In this document: in pieces, positions 15,947-25,168 of the stretch
Numbering within the stretch: the first letter of the stretch is position 1
How the letters are laid out: each line of letters opens with the position of its first letter
Origin: Lysobacteraceae bacterium NML91-0213
GTDB taxonomy: Bacteria; Pseudomonadota; Gammaproteobacteria; Xanthomonadales; Xanthomonadaceae
Reading direction: 5' to 3'
DNA length: 64,000 nucleotides
NCBI GenBank assembly: GCA_002798175.1
Contig: NWQL01000002.1
Coordinates: 609,606 to 673,605 of the forward strand
Translations under genes and position numbers: made by a program
The notes under the pieces: generated by a model
The model's input: only the letters and a program-made list of their open reading frames with translations
What the model was told of the DNA's origin: nothing
The model's database searches: none

Positions 15947-17977
15947 TCACCTGGCCAGCAACCGCTTCGTCCAGTCCAGCAACACCAGCGGCAGTCGCTC
16001 CGGGGTGGACAGCAGCGCGTAGTGGCCGGGGCCGAACACCCTGGGCAGGTAGCCTGGGGCCTGCAGGTCGACGGTGAGGCAGAACGGGAAGATGCCCTGC
16101 AGGCGCGCTTCGTTGACCGACTGGCGCATGTCCTCGACGCCGAACAGACCGTCGTAGCGGTCGGCGTCGTTGGGCTTGCCGTCGGAGAGCATCAGCAGCA
16201 GGCGGTGTTCCGCGGGCTGGCGCATCAGCAGTGACGTGGCATGGCGGATCGCGGCACCGGCGCGGGTGTAGTTCTCGGGCTCCAGGCCGGCGATGCGCAG
16301 GGCGATGTCCTGCCCGTAGGCCTCGTCGAAGTCCTTGAGCATGCGCATGGTCACGCCGTGCGGGCCCTCGCCCGAAAACGCGATCACCGAGAACGGCTCG
16401 CCCAGTCCCTGCAGCGCCATGCAGACCAGCAGCAGCGCTTCGCGTTCGACGTCGATCACCCGCCGGCCGCTGCCAATGAAGCCGTCGGTGGAACCGCTGG
16501 CATCCACCAGCAGGGTCACTGCGATGCTGCGCCGCCCGGGCCTGCGCGTCTCGTACAGGCCCTCGCGCAGGTAGCCCCCGCCTCGCATGTCCGCGCGCCC
16601 CTCCACGCAGGCATCGATGTCGATGTCCTCGCCGTCGCTCTGGCGGCGCAGGCGCACGCGCTCCGGGCGCAGTGCCTCGAACTGCCGGCGGATGCCATCG
16701 AGATGCGAGCGGTGGCGTGACAGCGTGGTGTCGACCCAGGCGGACCTGCCATGCACCGGCGGCAGTATCCGCACGGTCGTGCCGTGCTCGATATACGACG
16801 CGTTCGCGTGGTCCCACTCGGGGTAACGGAAGCGCGTGTCGCCCTCGCCCCGAGCGTTGAACTCGAGCTGCGCGCGGCTGGCGGGCGGATCGTCGGACAG
16901 CAGCACCTCGCGCGGAGGATCCGGCGCGGCCACCATCCGCGTGGAAGCGAGCTCGGACAGCATGTCGCCGTACTCGTCGGCGCTGGTTTCGTCGTCGCGG
17001 TCGACCGGGCGCTGCAGGCCGAACGGATCCTCGGCGACTTCATGCGGCGCATCCTGCTGGATCATCCACACGCCGGGATCACCGGCCTTGTCCTCGTCCC
17101 CGGTGGGATCACGCTCATCGGGGCGACGCTCCATCCTCGCACTGCGCACCTTGCCCTGGTTGTCGTCGGCCACGGTATCCGCAGCCGTGCCGTCCACCAG
17201 CCGCGCGGTGCCGCCACCTGCACGCAGTTCGCCTGTCCACCAGTCCCGATACAGCGGCATCGGTCCAAGCCGGCGCGCATCGTCGGCATCGATTGCCCAT
17301 TCCGCCAGAAGCTGCCGTGCGCACGCGAGCGAAACGGCGACAGTGCCGGCTCCTGAAGACGCATCCGGTTCGATGTCACGCTCCAGGATCGCGCGCACCA
17401 GCAGTTCCAGCGGCTGGCGTGCCGGCGCGAACGCATCCAGCGGCGGCCGTGCCGCCAGCGCCTGCCTGCGCAAACGCTGCAGGTCCGGCACCAGCCCGGG
17501 AAAGTCACGCGCGATCTCCCGTTCTGCGGCCCGTGCCTCCAGCACCAGCGCGGTATCGCGCAGCAGCGGATCGGATTCGGCCAGCAGCGCCTGCGCGGTA
17601 CCGCGCATCGCCCGCCTTGCCTGCTGCAATGCCATCGCGCGGTACAGCGCGGACGCGTCGGACGCGTCACACGTGCCCAGGTGAGCCGGCAGCCACAGCG
17701 CGTCACCGCTGGTGGCCGGCACGGCCTGCAGGTGGCGCGGCCAGGCGCGCGGGTGGAACACCCTGTGCAGCAGCGTCGGCCGCGCAGGTGGCAGGGCCGG
17801 GCGCACCGGCAGGCTGGTGCCGCATGCCGCGCAGATCAGCAGGTCGAGGCGATGTGCAAGTGAGGCGAGCGCGATCGGCGCATCGGGTTCACGCCCGTAA
17901 TTGCGGCGCCAGGTATCGCGGATGAAAACGGTCGCGTGACGCGCGGCGTCGACGACCAGGTCTTCGGCCTCGGCCAT
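15947..17977 (-). CDS. norD: nitric oxide reductase activation protein NorD
   Basis: A 676-residue protein with a C-terminal von Willebrand A domain. LLVDASGSTDGF is the MIDAS DxSxS, and LMLSDGKPND follows at the end of the domain. The middle is acidic and probably disordered. With NorQ it forms a MoxR/vWA pair needed to mature NorB, probably in insertion of the non-haem iron. It starts 12 bases after norQ ends. Length suits NorD (about 600-650 aa). Confidence 0.92.
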   Translation of the reverse strand: MAEAEDLVVDAARHATVFIRDTWRRNYGREPDAPIALASLAHRLDLLICAACGTSLPVRPALPPARPTLLHRVFHPRAWPRHLQAVPATSGDALWLPAHLGTCDASDASALYRAMALQQARRAMRGTAQALLAESDPLLRDTALVLEARAAEREIARDFPGLVPDLQRLRRQALAARPPLDAFAPARQPLELLVRAILERDIEPDASSGAGTVAVSLACARQLLAEWAIDADDARRLGPMPLYRDWWTGELRAGGGTARLVDGTAADTVADDNQGKVRSARMERRPDERDPTGDEDKAGDPGVWMIQQDAPHEVAEDPFGLQRPVDRDDETSADEYGDMLSELASTRMVAAPDPPREVLLSDDPPASRAQLEFNARGEGDTRFRYPEWDHANASYIEHGTTVRILPPVHGRSAWVDTTLSRHRSHLDGIRRQFEALRPERVRLRRQSDGEDIDIDACVEGRADMRGGGYLREGLYETRRPGRRSIAVTLLVDASGSTDGFIGSGRRVIDVEREALLLVCMALQGLGEPFSVIAFSGEGPHGVTMRMLKDFDEAYGQDIALRIAGLEPENYTRAGAAIRHATSLLMRQPAEHRLLLMLSDGKPNDADRYDGLFGVEDMRQSVNEARLQGIFPFCLTVDLQAPGYLPRVFGPGHYALLSTPERLPLVLLDWTKRLLAR

Positions 17978-17989
17978 CGTGCGGGATGC

Positions 17990-18790
17990 CTACGGGAACA
18001 TCGCGTCGACGAGTTCGCGCATCGCGCCGAGCAGGGTCGGGTCGTCGCTCAACGGCGCGATCACCGCCGCGTTGCAGGCATCGCGCACGCCGATGCCGGA
18101 TGCCACCAACCGGCCCGCGGCCACCAGCAGGCGGGTGCTCGGCACCTCGGCGAGGCCGCGATCACGCAGCGACCGTAGGCGCCCCGCCAGTTCGACCAGC
18201 GCCACCGCGGTGCCCCGCTCCACCCCGCTCTCGCGCGCGACGATCGCCGCTTCCGCCGCCGGCTCCGGGAAGCCCAGCTCGATGGCCACGAAACGCTGGC
18301 GCGTACTCGGCTTGAGGTCCTTGAGCATGCGCTGGTAGCCGGGGTTGTAGGAGATCACCAGCTGGAAGCCGGGCGCGGCCTCCAGCGTCTCCCCGGTGCG
18401 GTCGATCGGCAGGATGCGCCGGTAGTCGGTGAGCGGATGCAGCACCACGATGGTGTCCTGGCGTGCCTCCACCACCTCGTCGAGATAGCAGATCGCGCCC
18501 TCGCGCACGGCCCGGGTCAACGGGCCGTCCTGCCACACGGTGTCGTCGTGGCGGATCAGGAAGCGGCCGATGAGGTCGCTCGCGGTGAGGTCGTCATGGC
18601 AGGACACGGTGATCAGCGGGCGCCCCAGGCGCCACGCCATGTGCTCGACGAAGCGGGTCTTGCCGCAACCGGTCGGACCCTTGAGCAGCACCGCAAGCCC
18701 GCCGGCATGGCACTGCTCGACGATCTCCACCTCGTTGCCGGTGGGCAGGTAGTACGGCCCGGCGGCGGCCTGCCCGGCGCGTGCATCCAC
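17990..18790 (-). CDS. norQ: NorQ/NirQ/CbbQ AAA+ ATPase
   Basis: A 266-residue MoxR-type ATPase. Walker A is GPTGCGKT near residues 38-45, Walker B is AICYLDEV, and sensor-type ISYNPGYQRMLKDLKPSTRQRF follows (split here only by description). The protein remodels NorCB with NorD as adaptor. The start codon lies three bases beyond the norB stop, so expression is coupled. Confidence 0.93.
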   Translation of the reverse strand: MDARAGQAAAGPYYLPTGNEVEIVEQCHAGGLAVLLKGPTGCGKTRFVEHMAWRLGRPLITVSCHDDLTASDLIGRFLIRHDDTVWQDGPLTRAVREGAICYLDEVVEARQDTIVVLHPLTDYRRILPIDRTGETLEAAPGFQLVISYNPGYQRMLKDLKPSTRQRFVAIELGFPEPAAEAAIVARESGVERGTAVALVELAGRLRSLRDRGLAEVPSTRLLVAAGRLVASGIGVRDACNAAVIAPLSDDPTLLGAMRELVDAMFP

Positions 18791-18793
18791 CGG

Positions 18794-20179
18794 TCAGCGC
18801 CCCGCCTGTGCCCGCAGGTCCGGCTCGACCGCATCGTCGATGGGCATCGCCCCGTCCGTCACCACGAACTGCGGCCGGTAGCGGAAGAAGTCGTAGATGA
18901 ACATCGCAACGCCGGTGGCGAACACCGTAGCGGTAAGGATCAGCATCAGGAAGTGCACCTGGATCTTGAGCTGCGCATCCAGGTAGCCCATGCCCATGAT
19001 CCGCTCCAGGTACACCTGGGCGATGCCGGCAGTGCCGAACGACAGCGTCATGCCGAACATGCCCGAGACCTGCAGCCAGAACGCCCAGTAGCCCAGTGGC
19101 GAATAGCGGTTGTGCGGACGGTTGGTCAGCCCGGGCAACGCGTAGGTGATCATCGCCATGATGATCATCGCGTAGGCGCCATAGAACGCCGAATGCGCGT
19201 GCATCGCGGTGATCAGGGTGCCGTGGGTCCATTTGTTGACGCTCGGCCAGGTATGGGCCAGACCCAGCAGGCCGGCGCCGAACAGGGCAAAGATCGCGCT
19301 GCCGATCGTCCAGTGCAGCGCCAGCGTATTGGGATGCTTGACCCCGCCGCGGCGCATCGCCGCATAGGCGTAGATCGCCATCGCCGCGAGCGCCAGCGGC
19401 TCCAGCGCGCTGAAGAAGCCGCCGATCGGCAGCCAGTACTGCGGCACGCCCACCCAGTAGTAGTGATGCGCGGTACCGAGGATGCCGGCGAAGAACACCA
19501 GCCCCACGATCACGTACAGCCACTTCTCCATCACTTCGCGATCCACGCCCGACAACCGGATCAGCAGGTAGGCCAGGAAGCCGGCCATGATCATCATCCA
19601 CACGCCTTCCACCCACAGGTGGATCGTCCACCAGCGGTAGAAGATCGACACGGTGTAGTTCTCGTAGTGCAGCAGCGCGGGGATATAGAGCACCGCCGAC
19701 AACGCCAGGCCCAGCAGCAGCACCCCCTCGGTGGTGGTCAGGCGCCCCGACTTTTTGATCGTCATGCCGATGTTGTAGAGAAAGATCAGCATGCAGATGA
19801 CGATGACGATCTTGTGCGGCAGCGGCTGTTCCAGCAGCTTGTTGCCCGTGCCGTAGCGGAACAGGTAGCCGATCACCGCGGTCACGCCCATCAGCGTCCA
19901 CAGGATCAGCTGGATGTAGGCCAGCTTCGTGCTGTGCAGTTCGGTGCGCGATTCCTCCGGCACCAGCCAATAGGTGGCGCCCATGAAGCCGGTCAGCACC
20001 CACACGATCAGCAGGTTGGTATGGATGGTCTTGGTGACGTCGAACGGCAGGATGTACAGCAGCGGATCCGGCCCGAGGTACTTGGCGGCCGAGAGCAGGC
20101 CGAACACGATCTGCAGGCCGAACAGCACCATCGCCACCGCGAAGTACCAGTAGGCCACCGATTGCGACTTGTAACGCAT
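18794..20179 (-). CDS. norB: nitric oxide reductase catalytic subunit NorB
   Basis: A 461-residue, about 12-helix haem-copper-oxidase relative. It has the paired histidines of the active site (HLWVEGVWMM, then GTAHHYYWVG), and MHAHSAFYGAYAM and HNRYSPLGYWAFW typical of cNorB. The Glu-rich site after the first ligand (WVEG) replaces the Tyr cross-link of oxidases. It reduces two NO to N2O in the inner membrane with electrons through NorC. It lacks the N-terminal quinol-oxidising extension of qNor, so it is the cytochrome-dependent form. Confidence 0.96.
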   Translation of the reverse strand: MRYKSQSVAYWYFAVAMVLFGLQIVFGLLSAAKYLGPDPLLYILPFDVTKTIHTNLLIVWVLTGFMGATYWLVPEESRTELHSTKLAYIQLILWTLMGVTAVIGYLFRYGTGNKLLEQPLPHKIVIVICMLIFLYNIGMTIKKSGRLTTTEGVLLLGLALSAVLYIPALLHYENYTVSIFYRWWTIHLWVEGVWMMIMAGFLAYLLIRLSGVDREVMEKWLYVIVGLVFFAGILGTAHHYYWVGVPQYWLPIGGFFSALEPLALAAMAIYAYAAMRRGGVKHPNTLALHWTIGSAIFALFGAGLLGLAHTWPSVNKWTHGTLITAMHAHSAFYGAYAMIIMAMITYALPGLTNRPHNRYSPLGYWAFWLQVSGMFGMTLSFGTAGIAQVYLERIMGMGYLDAQLKIQVHFLMLILTATVFATGVAMFIYDFFRYRPQFVVTDGAMPIDDAVEPDLRAQAGR

Positions 20180-20263
20180 GGACGATCTCCCCGTGCGGCG
20201 CAGCGCGCCGGCGTGCTTTCAGCTGAACGTGCTTCTGGCTGAGCGTGCGTTTCCCCAGGCGGG

Positions 20264-21106
20264 TTACCTGAGCGTTCCAAGGAAGGCCACGAGCTGGTCG
20301 ATCTGCTCGTCGGTCAGGCTCTCCGTGTAGGTCGTGGGCATGAACGACACGCCCTCGGCCGAGAACATCGGCCCCGGCACCAGGTGCGCGCTGGGTGCCA
20401 CGATCGATTCGCGGATGTAGCCCTCCACGTCGCTGGCGCTACCCGTGTACTCCGGTGAAGCGAGCGTCAGCTCCGCGCGGGTGGCCATCCCGGCCATGGA
20501 CGGGCCCGCCAGCGTCACGTCGGGCTGCAGGGAGTGGCAGGCGGTGCACACCGGTTGCACCGTGCGGAACAGGTGCTCGCCGAGCGCGCGCGGATCGTTG
20601 CCGGCAGCCACCGGACGCACGTCCTGCGCCTGCGAGGCGCCGGCCTCGGCGCCCTGCGCGGCAACGTTCATGGTGCCACCAGCCACGAGGATCGGCCGCG
20701 GCGGCCAGCCCTGGTTGTCGACCTTGGACACCCAGTCGAGGAACTTGACCAGGTTGGCGATCTCGACCTCGCTGAGGTTCTGCGTGGGCATCAGGCGGCG
20801 GTGCCGCTGCTCGTCGTAGAACTGGGAGGGATCACGCATATAGGCCTTGAGATAGGCCTCGCCACGGTGCTGGGCGATCTTGGTCAGGTCAGGCGCGTAG
20901 TACGCGCCCTCGCCGAACAGCGTGTGGCAGTTGATGCAGTTGTACTTGTGCCAGACATCCTTGCCATGGGTGATTTCGGGCGTGATGTCGGCGGCGTTGG
21001 TCAGTTCATCGAAGCGCGTGTGGCTGTGCAGCGTAAGGCCGATGAAGGCCAGCGCGGCGATGCCCGTGGCAACGATGGCGAAGATGCGCGACTGCCGTTT
21101 GTTCAT
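20264..21106 (-). CDS. norC: NorC-like cytochrome c subunit with a second haem-binding domain
   Basis: A 280-residue protein. One membrane anchor (residues 8-26) is followed by a NorC domain with CINCH at 57-61 and a distal Met in RLMPTQ. After a linker (about 140-175) a second c-type domain carries CTACH at 187-191 and a FMPTTY Met. Ordinary NorC is about 150 aa with one haem, so this is a fusion of NorC with an extra cytochrome c. The second domain may dock the electron donor, perhaps the azurin encoded next door. The start has GAGGAG seven bases upstream. It precedes norB by 84 bases. Confidence 0.9.
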   Translation of the reverse strand: MNKRQSRIFAIVATGIAALAFIGLTLHSHTRFDELTNAADITPEITHGKDVWHKYNCINCHTLFGEGAYYAPDLTKIAQHRGEAYLKAYMRDPSQFYDEQRHRRLMPTQNLSEVEIANLVKFLDWVSKVDNQGWPPRPILVAGGTMNVAAQGAEAGASQAQDVRPVAAGNDPRALGEHLFRTVQPVCTACHSLQPDVTLAGPSMAGMATRAELTLASPEYTGSASDVEGYIRESIVAPSAHLVPGPMFSAEGVSFMPTTYTESLTDEQIDQLVAFLGTLR

Positions 21107-21116
21107 GGGTCGCTCC

Positions 21117-21242
21117 TCAGACGGCGATCGTGGGCCAGTAGGAAATCGCCGTGTAACCGGCATAGACCACCGCCACTGCCATCAGCAGCAACACCACGAC
21201 TCCAAGCCACCGGACGGGTGACACCAGCTTGCTCGCCTTCAT
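21117..21242 (-). CDS. 41-aa membrane protein heading the nor operon
   Basis: A 41-residue single-helix protein (basic MKASKLVSPVRW, then LGVVVLLLMAVAVVYAGYTA). The start has GGGGAG at proper spacing and the stop lies ten bases before the norC start codon. It is the first gene of the operon and possibly an assembly factor or accessory subunit of NorCB. No known family is recognised. Confidence 0.7.
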   Translation of the reverse strand: MKASKLVSPVRWLGVVVLLLMAVAVVYAGYTAISYWPTIAV

Positions 21243-21420
21243 TCGACTGCTCCCCGGACGGGTCGAGTGGGATACGGCGTGCCCGACTTTGTCATTTAGC
21301 TGGTCTTCATGCAAGCCGGGAAGGACCGCCAACGTCATCTTCGGACGTACCGCGCCCATCTTCACCCAGCGCTATCGGGGGATGGCCATCATGGCCGGGT
21401 CATTGACGAAGGAGGTTCCG

Positions 21421-22074
21421 ATGAATCCCAAGCTCACCACCCTCAGCCTGACCTGCGCGCTTGCGCTGGCGGCCTGTGGCGGCGACGGCGCCGACCAACA
21501 GGACACCACGGCCGCAACGACGCCGGCTCCGGCCACCGCACCCGCGACCGATACCACCAACGCCAATGCCGGCAGCGTGCCCGGCGATGGCATGGGCACC
21601 GATGCCGGCATGGCCACCAGCCAGGATCCGGCCGCGACTGCCGGGGCCGATGCCGCCCCGGCCAGCAACAAGCCGGAAGCCACGGTCACCAACTGCGCGA
21701 CGACCATCCAGGGCGACGACGCCATGCAGTTCAGCGTCGGCTCGATCACCGTGCCGTCGTCGTGCAGCGAGTTCACCATCACCCTCGAGCACACCGGCCA
21801 GCTACCGGTGGCAGCGATGGGCCACAACGTGGTGGTCTCGCAGGCATCCGACCGCGCGGGCATCGCCACCGACGGCATGGCCGCAGGCGTGGATGGCGGC
21901 TACGTGCCGCAGGGCGACGCCCGCGTGATCGCCGCGACCGAACTGATCGGCGGTGGCCAGACCACGTCGGTCACCTTCCCGGTCAGTGCCCTGCAGGGTG
22001 GCGGCCCGTACGAGTTCTTCTGCAGCTTCCCGGGCCACTGGGCAGTGATGCGCGGTTCGATCCAGGTCGGCTGA
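21421..22074 (+). CDS. azu: azurin lipoprotein
   Basis: A 217-residue protein. The signal ends in a lipobox (LALAACGG), followed by a 60-residue Ala/Thr/Pro-rich linker and then an azurin domain. Copper ligands are visible: His in AAMGHNVVVS, and Cys, His and Met in FFCSFPGHWAVMRG. A disulfide Cys pair is likely in VTNCATT and PSSCSEF. Azurin carries single electrons in the periplasm. The Laz-like lipid anchor and linker place it at the outer membrane or cell surface. It is divergent from the nor operon (178 bases), and donation to the NorC fusion is a reasonable inference. Strong AAGGAGG Shine-Dalgarno. Confidence 0.92.
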   Translation: MNPKLTTLSLTCALALAACGGDGADQQDTTAATTPAPATAPATDTTNANAGSVPGDGMGTDAGMATSQDPAATAGADAAPASNKPEATVTNCATTIQGDDAMQFSVGSITVPSSCSEFTITLEHTGQLPVAAMGHNVVVSQASDRAGIATDGMAAGVDGGYVPQGDARVIAATELIGGGQTTSVTFPVSALQGGGPYEFFCSFPGHWAVMRGSIQVG

Positions 22075-22096
22075 TCCACGCCCCATCGCATCAACC

Positions 22097-22124
22097 GGGC
22101 GGCTCCATGCGGGCCGCCCTTTTT
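22097..22124 (+). terminator. rho-independent terminator of the azurin gene
   Basis: Arms GGGCGGC and GCCGCCC (loop TCCATGCGG-like) are followed by TTTTT. Confidence 0.85.
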
Positions 22125-22170
22125 GCTTCCGGCCCCGCGTCCCCGTGTGCGCGTCGCGCAGCGTCGGGCG

Positions 22171-22707
22171 TCAGTGCGCGTGCCCGTGCCCGCCGTGTGC
22201 ATCGCCGTCATGGCCGCGCAGCTGCATGTAGCGATCCACCTGTTCCGGCGTGAGCAGCCTGCGCTGCTCGATATGCGCGATCAGGTGCGCACCACGCAGT
22301 CGCGCCTGCAGCGAAGCGATGGTGTCGAGCGCTGCCGTCACGTTGGCGGCATCCGCGCTGCCGCTCCGGAACAGGCGGTCGAGCTCCGCTTCCGCCGCCA
22401 CCAGCTGTGCGCCCAGCGCCTTCGCCTGCGTGTCCACCCGCGCGCGGATCACGCGCGTGGCTTCGGCCTGCGCCTCCGTCAGCGAAAGCTCACGCGCCAG
22501 CTCGAGCACGTGCATCGGCCCCGGATAACGGTTGAGCTCGGCCGCCTTCGCATAGCCCAGGCCGCGCCCTTCAAGCAGGCCGGACACCTGCGCGGCATCG
22601 AGGCCACTGATCCGTGGCGCCGATTGATGGGCGTGGGCGTGATGCGGCTCCGCGGCAGTCGCAGCGCCGGAGCCGAGAAGAAGCAACAACAGGGTCGTGG
22701 TTTTCAT
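22171..22707 (-). CDS. periplasmic Spy/CpxP-like protein with His-rich ends
   Basis: A 178-residue protein with a signal peptide (MKTTTLLLLLLGSGAATAAE). The mature N-terminus PHHAHAHQ and C-terminal HDGDAHGGHGHAH are histidine-rich. The middle is helical: LLEGRGLGYAKAAELNRYPG, then LELARELSLTEAQ and a C-terminal LLTPEQVDRYMQLRG. This layout resembles periplasmic metal-sensor/Spy-like helical proteins. Metal binding by the His tails is inferred. No cognate two-component genes are adjacent. Confidence 0.7.
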   Translation of the reverse strand: MKTTTLLLLLLGSGAATAAEPHHAHAHQSAPRISGLDAAQVSGLLEGRGLGYAKAAELNRYPGPMHVLELARELSLTEAQAEATRVIRARVDTQAKALGAQLVAAEAELDRLFRSGSADAANVTAALDTIASLQARLRGAHLIAHIEQRRLLTPEQVDRYMQLRGHDGDAHGGHGHAH

Positions 22708-22865
22708 CGCCGCATCGTAGCGACGCCGGCCGCGCGGGTGAACTCCCCCGGCAGTGCGTGGCCGTCCGGATGCTGCGCAGCCCGCTGAAGTACGCACGGC
22801 GGGGTGCATTGGCCCCGGTCAGCGGCCACTGCACGGGCCGCTTCGGGATTCGGCCTGCCCGGCAC

Positions 22866-23645
22866 TCACGGACCGCATTGCCACCAGCCCGTCCAGCTGC
22901 GCTGCGCGCCATCGGCCCGGTGATAGGTGAGCGTGGCCGGATGCGCGGGCGATTCGCCGCCACCGGTCGCCTCGCCGGTGATCGCGATGTCGATCGTCTT
23001 GCCGGCACCGGTGAAGCGCGCACCGCGCAACATGCCGTCGAAGCCACCCGGCGCCGCCACGGCCTCCACGTAATCGCCGACCCTGACCACCCCGCGCGCC
23101 GGTTCCCGCGATGCCACGTCGCCCATCGCCAGCAGCAGCGGTGCCTTGCCTGCCGCGGCGGAGAAACTGCAACCGAGTTCGCCGGCTAGCGCGGCGGTCC
23201 CGATGTCCCGTGCCGACAGCGTGGCAAGCACGATCGCGGATCCGTCGCCGCCGCGGGTGGCATCGCCGGCCGCCGCAAGCGGCACCAGCCGGTGCGCGGC
23301 GTCGCTGCAGACGGTCAGCTTTCCTTCTTCCTCCACTGCGCCCACGGCCTGCACCCGCATGCCCACGGCCAGCGCCTCCACGTCCACCGGCGCGGCCTGG
23401 CAGAGGTTCCAGCGTGCCGGCAACTGCACCGCAACGCGGCCCCGCCCGCCGGTATCCACATCGACGACCGCGTGGCCGTCGTACGTCCACGGCCGGGTGT
23501 CGATGGCGACCACCGTCCCTTCGATGGCAAGGTCGCCCGCGGATGCGGGCGGTGCCTGCTCCGGGGTGGCGCAGGCGGTGACGGCCAGTACGGCGAAAAG
23601 CGATAGCGGCAGCGACGCGACGGATGCGGAGCGGACAACGCGCAT
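22866..23645 (-). CDS. uncharacterised lipoprotein
   Basis: A 259-residue protein with a signal and lipobox (LAVTACATPEQ, Cys about residue 25). The mature part opens with IEGTVVAIDTRPWTYDGHAV, a short OB-like strand pattern. Two cysteines (LCQAAP, VCSDAA) could pair. No known enzymatic motif. It is predicted to be anchored in the outer membrane. Not recognised. Confidence 0.7.
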   Translation of the reverse strand: MRVVRSASVASLPLSLFAVLAVTACATPEQAPPASAGDLAIEGTVVAIDTRPWTYDGHAVVDVDTGGRGRVAVQLPARWNLCQAAPVDVEALAVGMRVQAVGAVEEEGKLTVCSDAAHRLVPLAAAGDATRGGDGSAIVLATLSARDIGTAALAGELGCSFSAAAGKAPLLLAMGDVASREPARGVVRVGDYVEAVAAPGGFDGMLRGARFTGAGKTIDIAITGEATGGGESPAHPATLTYHRADGAQRSWTGWWQCGP

Positions 23646-23746
23646 GGCGGGCTCACGTGGAAGGACCCGTCGAGGCTATCGCTGCCGCGTCGAGACGATG
23701 TCGATGCAGCGCGTGCCGGGCGCGATCGCCGGCGACCGGCGCGCCG

Positions 23747-24916
23747 CTAGTCCTCCCGCACAGCCACCCGCGCCCGGTCGCGGCCTTCGCGCTTTGCGCT
23801 GTACAGCGCGGCATCGGCTGCGGCAACGGCGCGGGCGAAGACGCCGCCATCGGGCCAGGCCGCCACCCCGATGCTGATCGTGACCCGCATGCGCTCCTCG
23901 CCGAACGCGAAGGGCGTCGCGCTGATCGCGGCACGCAGGCGCTCGGCGGTCGCCCCCGCTTCGTCGAGGTCCGATGCGTCCAGCAGCACCAGGAACTCCT
24001 CGCCGCCCCAGCGTGCCAGCGGCGTGCCTTCGCGCAGGGCGCCACGCAGGCGACGCGACACCGCACGCAGCACCTCGTCGCCGCGTTCGTGGCCGTGGGT
24101 GTCGTTGATCGGCTTGAAATGGTCGACATCCATCAGCAGCACCGCCGGCAGGCGCCCACGCTCGAGCACGTCGGCATGCCAGCCGGCGACGCGCTCGTTC
24201 AGTGCGCGGCGCGTCAGCAGTCCGGTGAGTTCGTCGGTGCTGGCCTGCTGGCGCAGGCGCCGGTCCAGCCGCGCATTGGCGAGGTTGAGCACGTGCGCGC
24301 CCACCAGCAACGGCACCAGCGCGTAGATCACGCCATAGGCGACCAGGAATCGCGGCTCGACGTAGAGCAGGTGGCGGTGCTCGGGCCCGACGTGGCGCAC
24401 CGCGGCATCGAGCGCGAACACCCAGGTGCCGGCATAGAACAGCAGCGTGACCGCCATCGCCGCCTCGGCCGCATTGCGCGGCGCCACCAGCGCGCGCCGC
24501 ACCGCCCAGACGATGCCCAGCGCCACCGCCAGGCACACCAGGTGGAACACGACCGCGAAGCTGCGGGCACCCGCCATCCACGCCAGCAACAGCACCATGG
24601 ACAGCGCCGCGATCTCGCCCACCCGCCGGCGCCTGGGCACCGCCGGTGCGCCCACCAGTTCACGCAGCGCGCGATAGATCACCAGCGTCGCCACCAGCGC
24701 CGACATCGCCAGCGCCAGGATCGGCCAGCGTTCGGCACGATCGACCACGCCGCTCAGCACCATGCCCACGCCCAACAGGGCGAAGCCCCACGCGCAGCGC
24801 GACAGCACCCCGCGGTGCAGGCGGTCGCCCTGTACCGCGACGAGCATCATCAGCGCAGCCGCCCACGCTCCGAATCCACCGATCAGATAGGCGAAGAGCA
24901 TGTCGATGGATTGCAT
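23747..24916 (-). CDS. membrane-bound diguanylate cyclase (GGDEF), no I-site
   Basis: A 389-residue protein. About seven membrane helices span residues 5-210, then comes a GGDEF domain (DELTGLLTRRALNE, LLMDVDHFKPINDTHGHERG, RWGGEEFLVLL). The intact GG(E)EF signature and the metal-binding Asp in MDVDHFK predict synthesis of cyclic di-GMP. At the inhibitory-site position before GGEEF the sequence is REGT rather than RxxD, so product inhibition is probably absent. The N-terminal membrane part is a 7TM-like sensor with unknown signal. The start at 24916 leaves the first helix intact. Confidence 0.9.
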   Translation of the reverse strand: MQSIDMLFAYLIGGFGAWAAALMMLVAVQGDRLHRGVLSRCAWGFALLGVGMVLSGVVDRAERWPILALAMSALVATLVIYRALRELVGAPAVPRRRRVGEIAALSMVLLLAWMAGARSFAVVFHLVCLAVALGIVWAVRRALVAPRNAAEAAMAVTLLFYAGTWVFALDAAVRHVGPEHRHLLYVEPRFLVAYGVIYALVPLLVGAHVLNLANARLDRRLRQQASTDELTGLLTRRALNERVAGWHADVLERGRLPAVLLMDVDHFKPINDTHGHERGDEVLRAVSRRLRGALREGTPLARWGGEEFLVLLDASDLDEAGATAERLRAAISATPFAFGEERMRVTISIGVAAWPDGGVFARAVAAADAALYSAKREGRDRARVAVRED

Positions 24917-25168
24917 GGCTCGAAATCCGTGGCGCGCGCGCAGTCGGCGCGGCATCGGGACGGTATCGACCGGTGGGCCGGGGCCTTTAGCCCGCCATGC
25001 CGGTCGATCCTGCGGGCGCGGCCCGGGGTCACGGCGAGCCGTTTGTCAGCAAGAACAGTGGGTGCCCCGCTCGACCGGTCGTCAACCCCGGCACGCTCGC
25101 GTCCTGACCTCCACCCATCGCGCCCGGGCCCGGGCGTGTCCAGCGCGTCGCGCCAACGGAGCCTGCCG

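Noticed and set aside
21243..21420. FNR/DNR or NsrR box between nor operon and azurin
   Set aside because: Such a site would be expected, but I find no TTGAT-N4-ATCAA or convincing NsrR palindrome in the interval.
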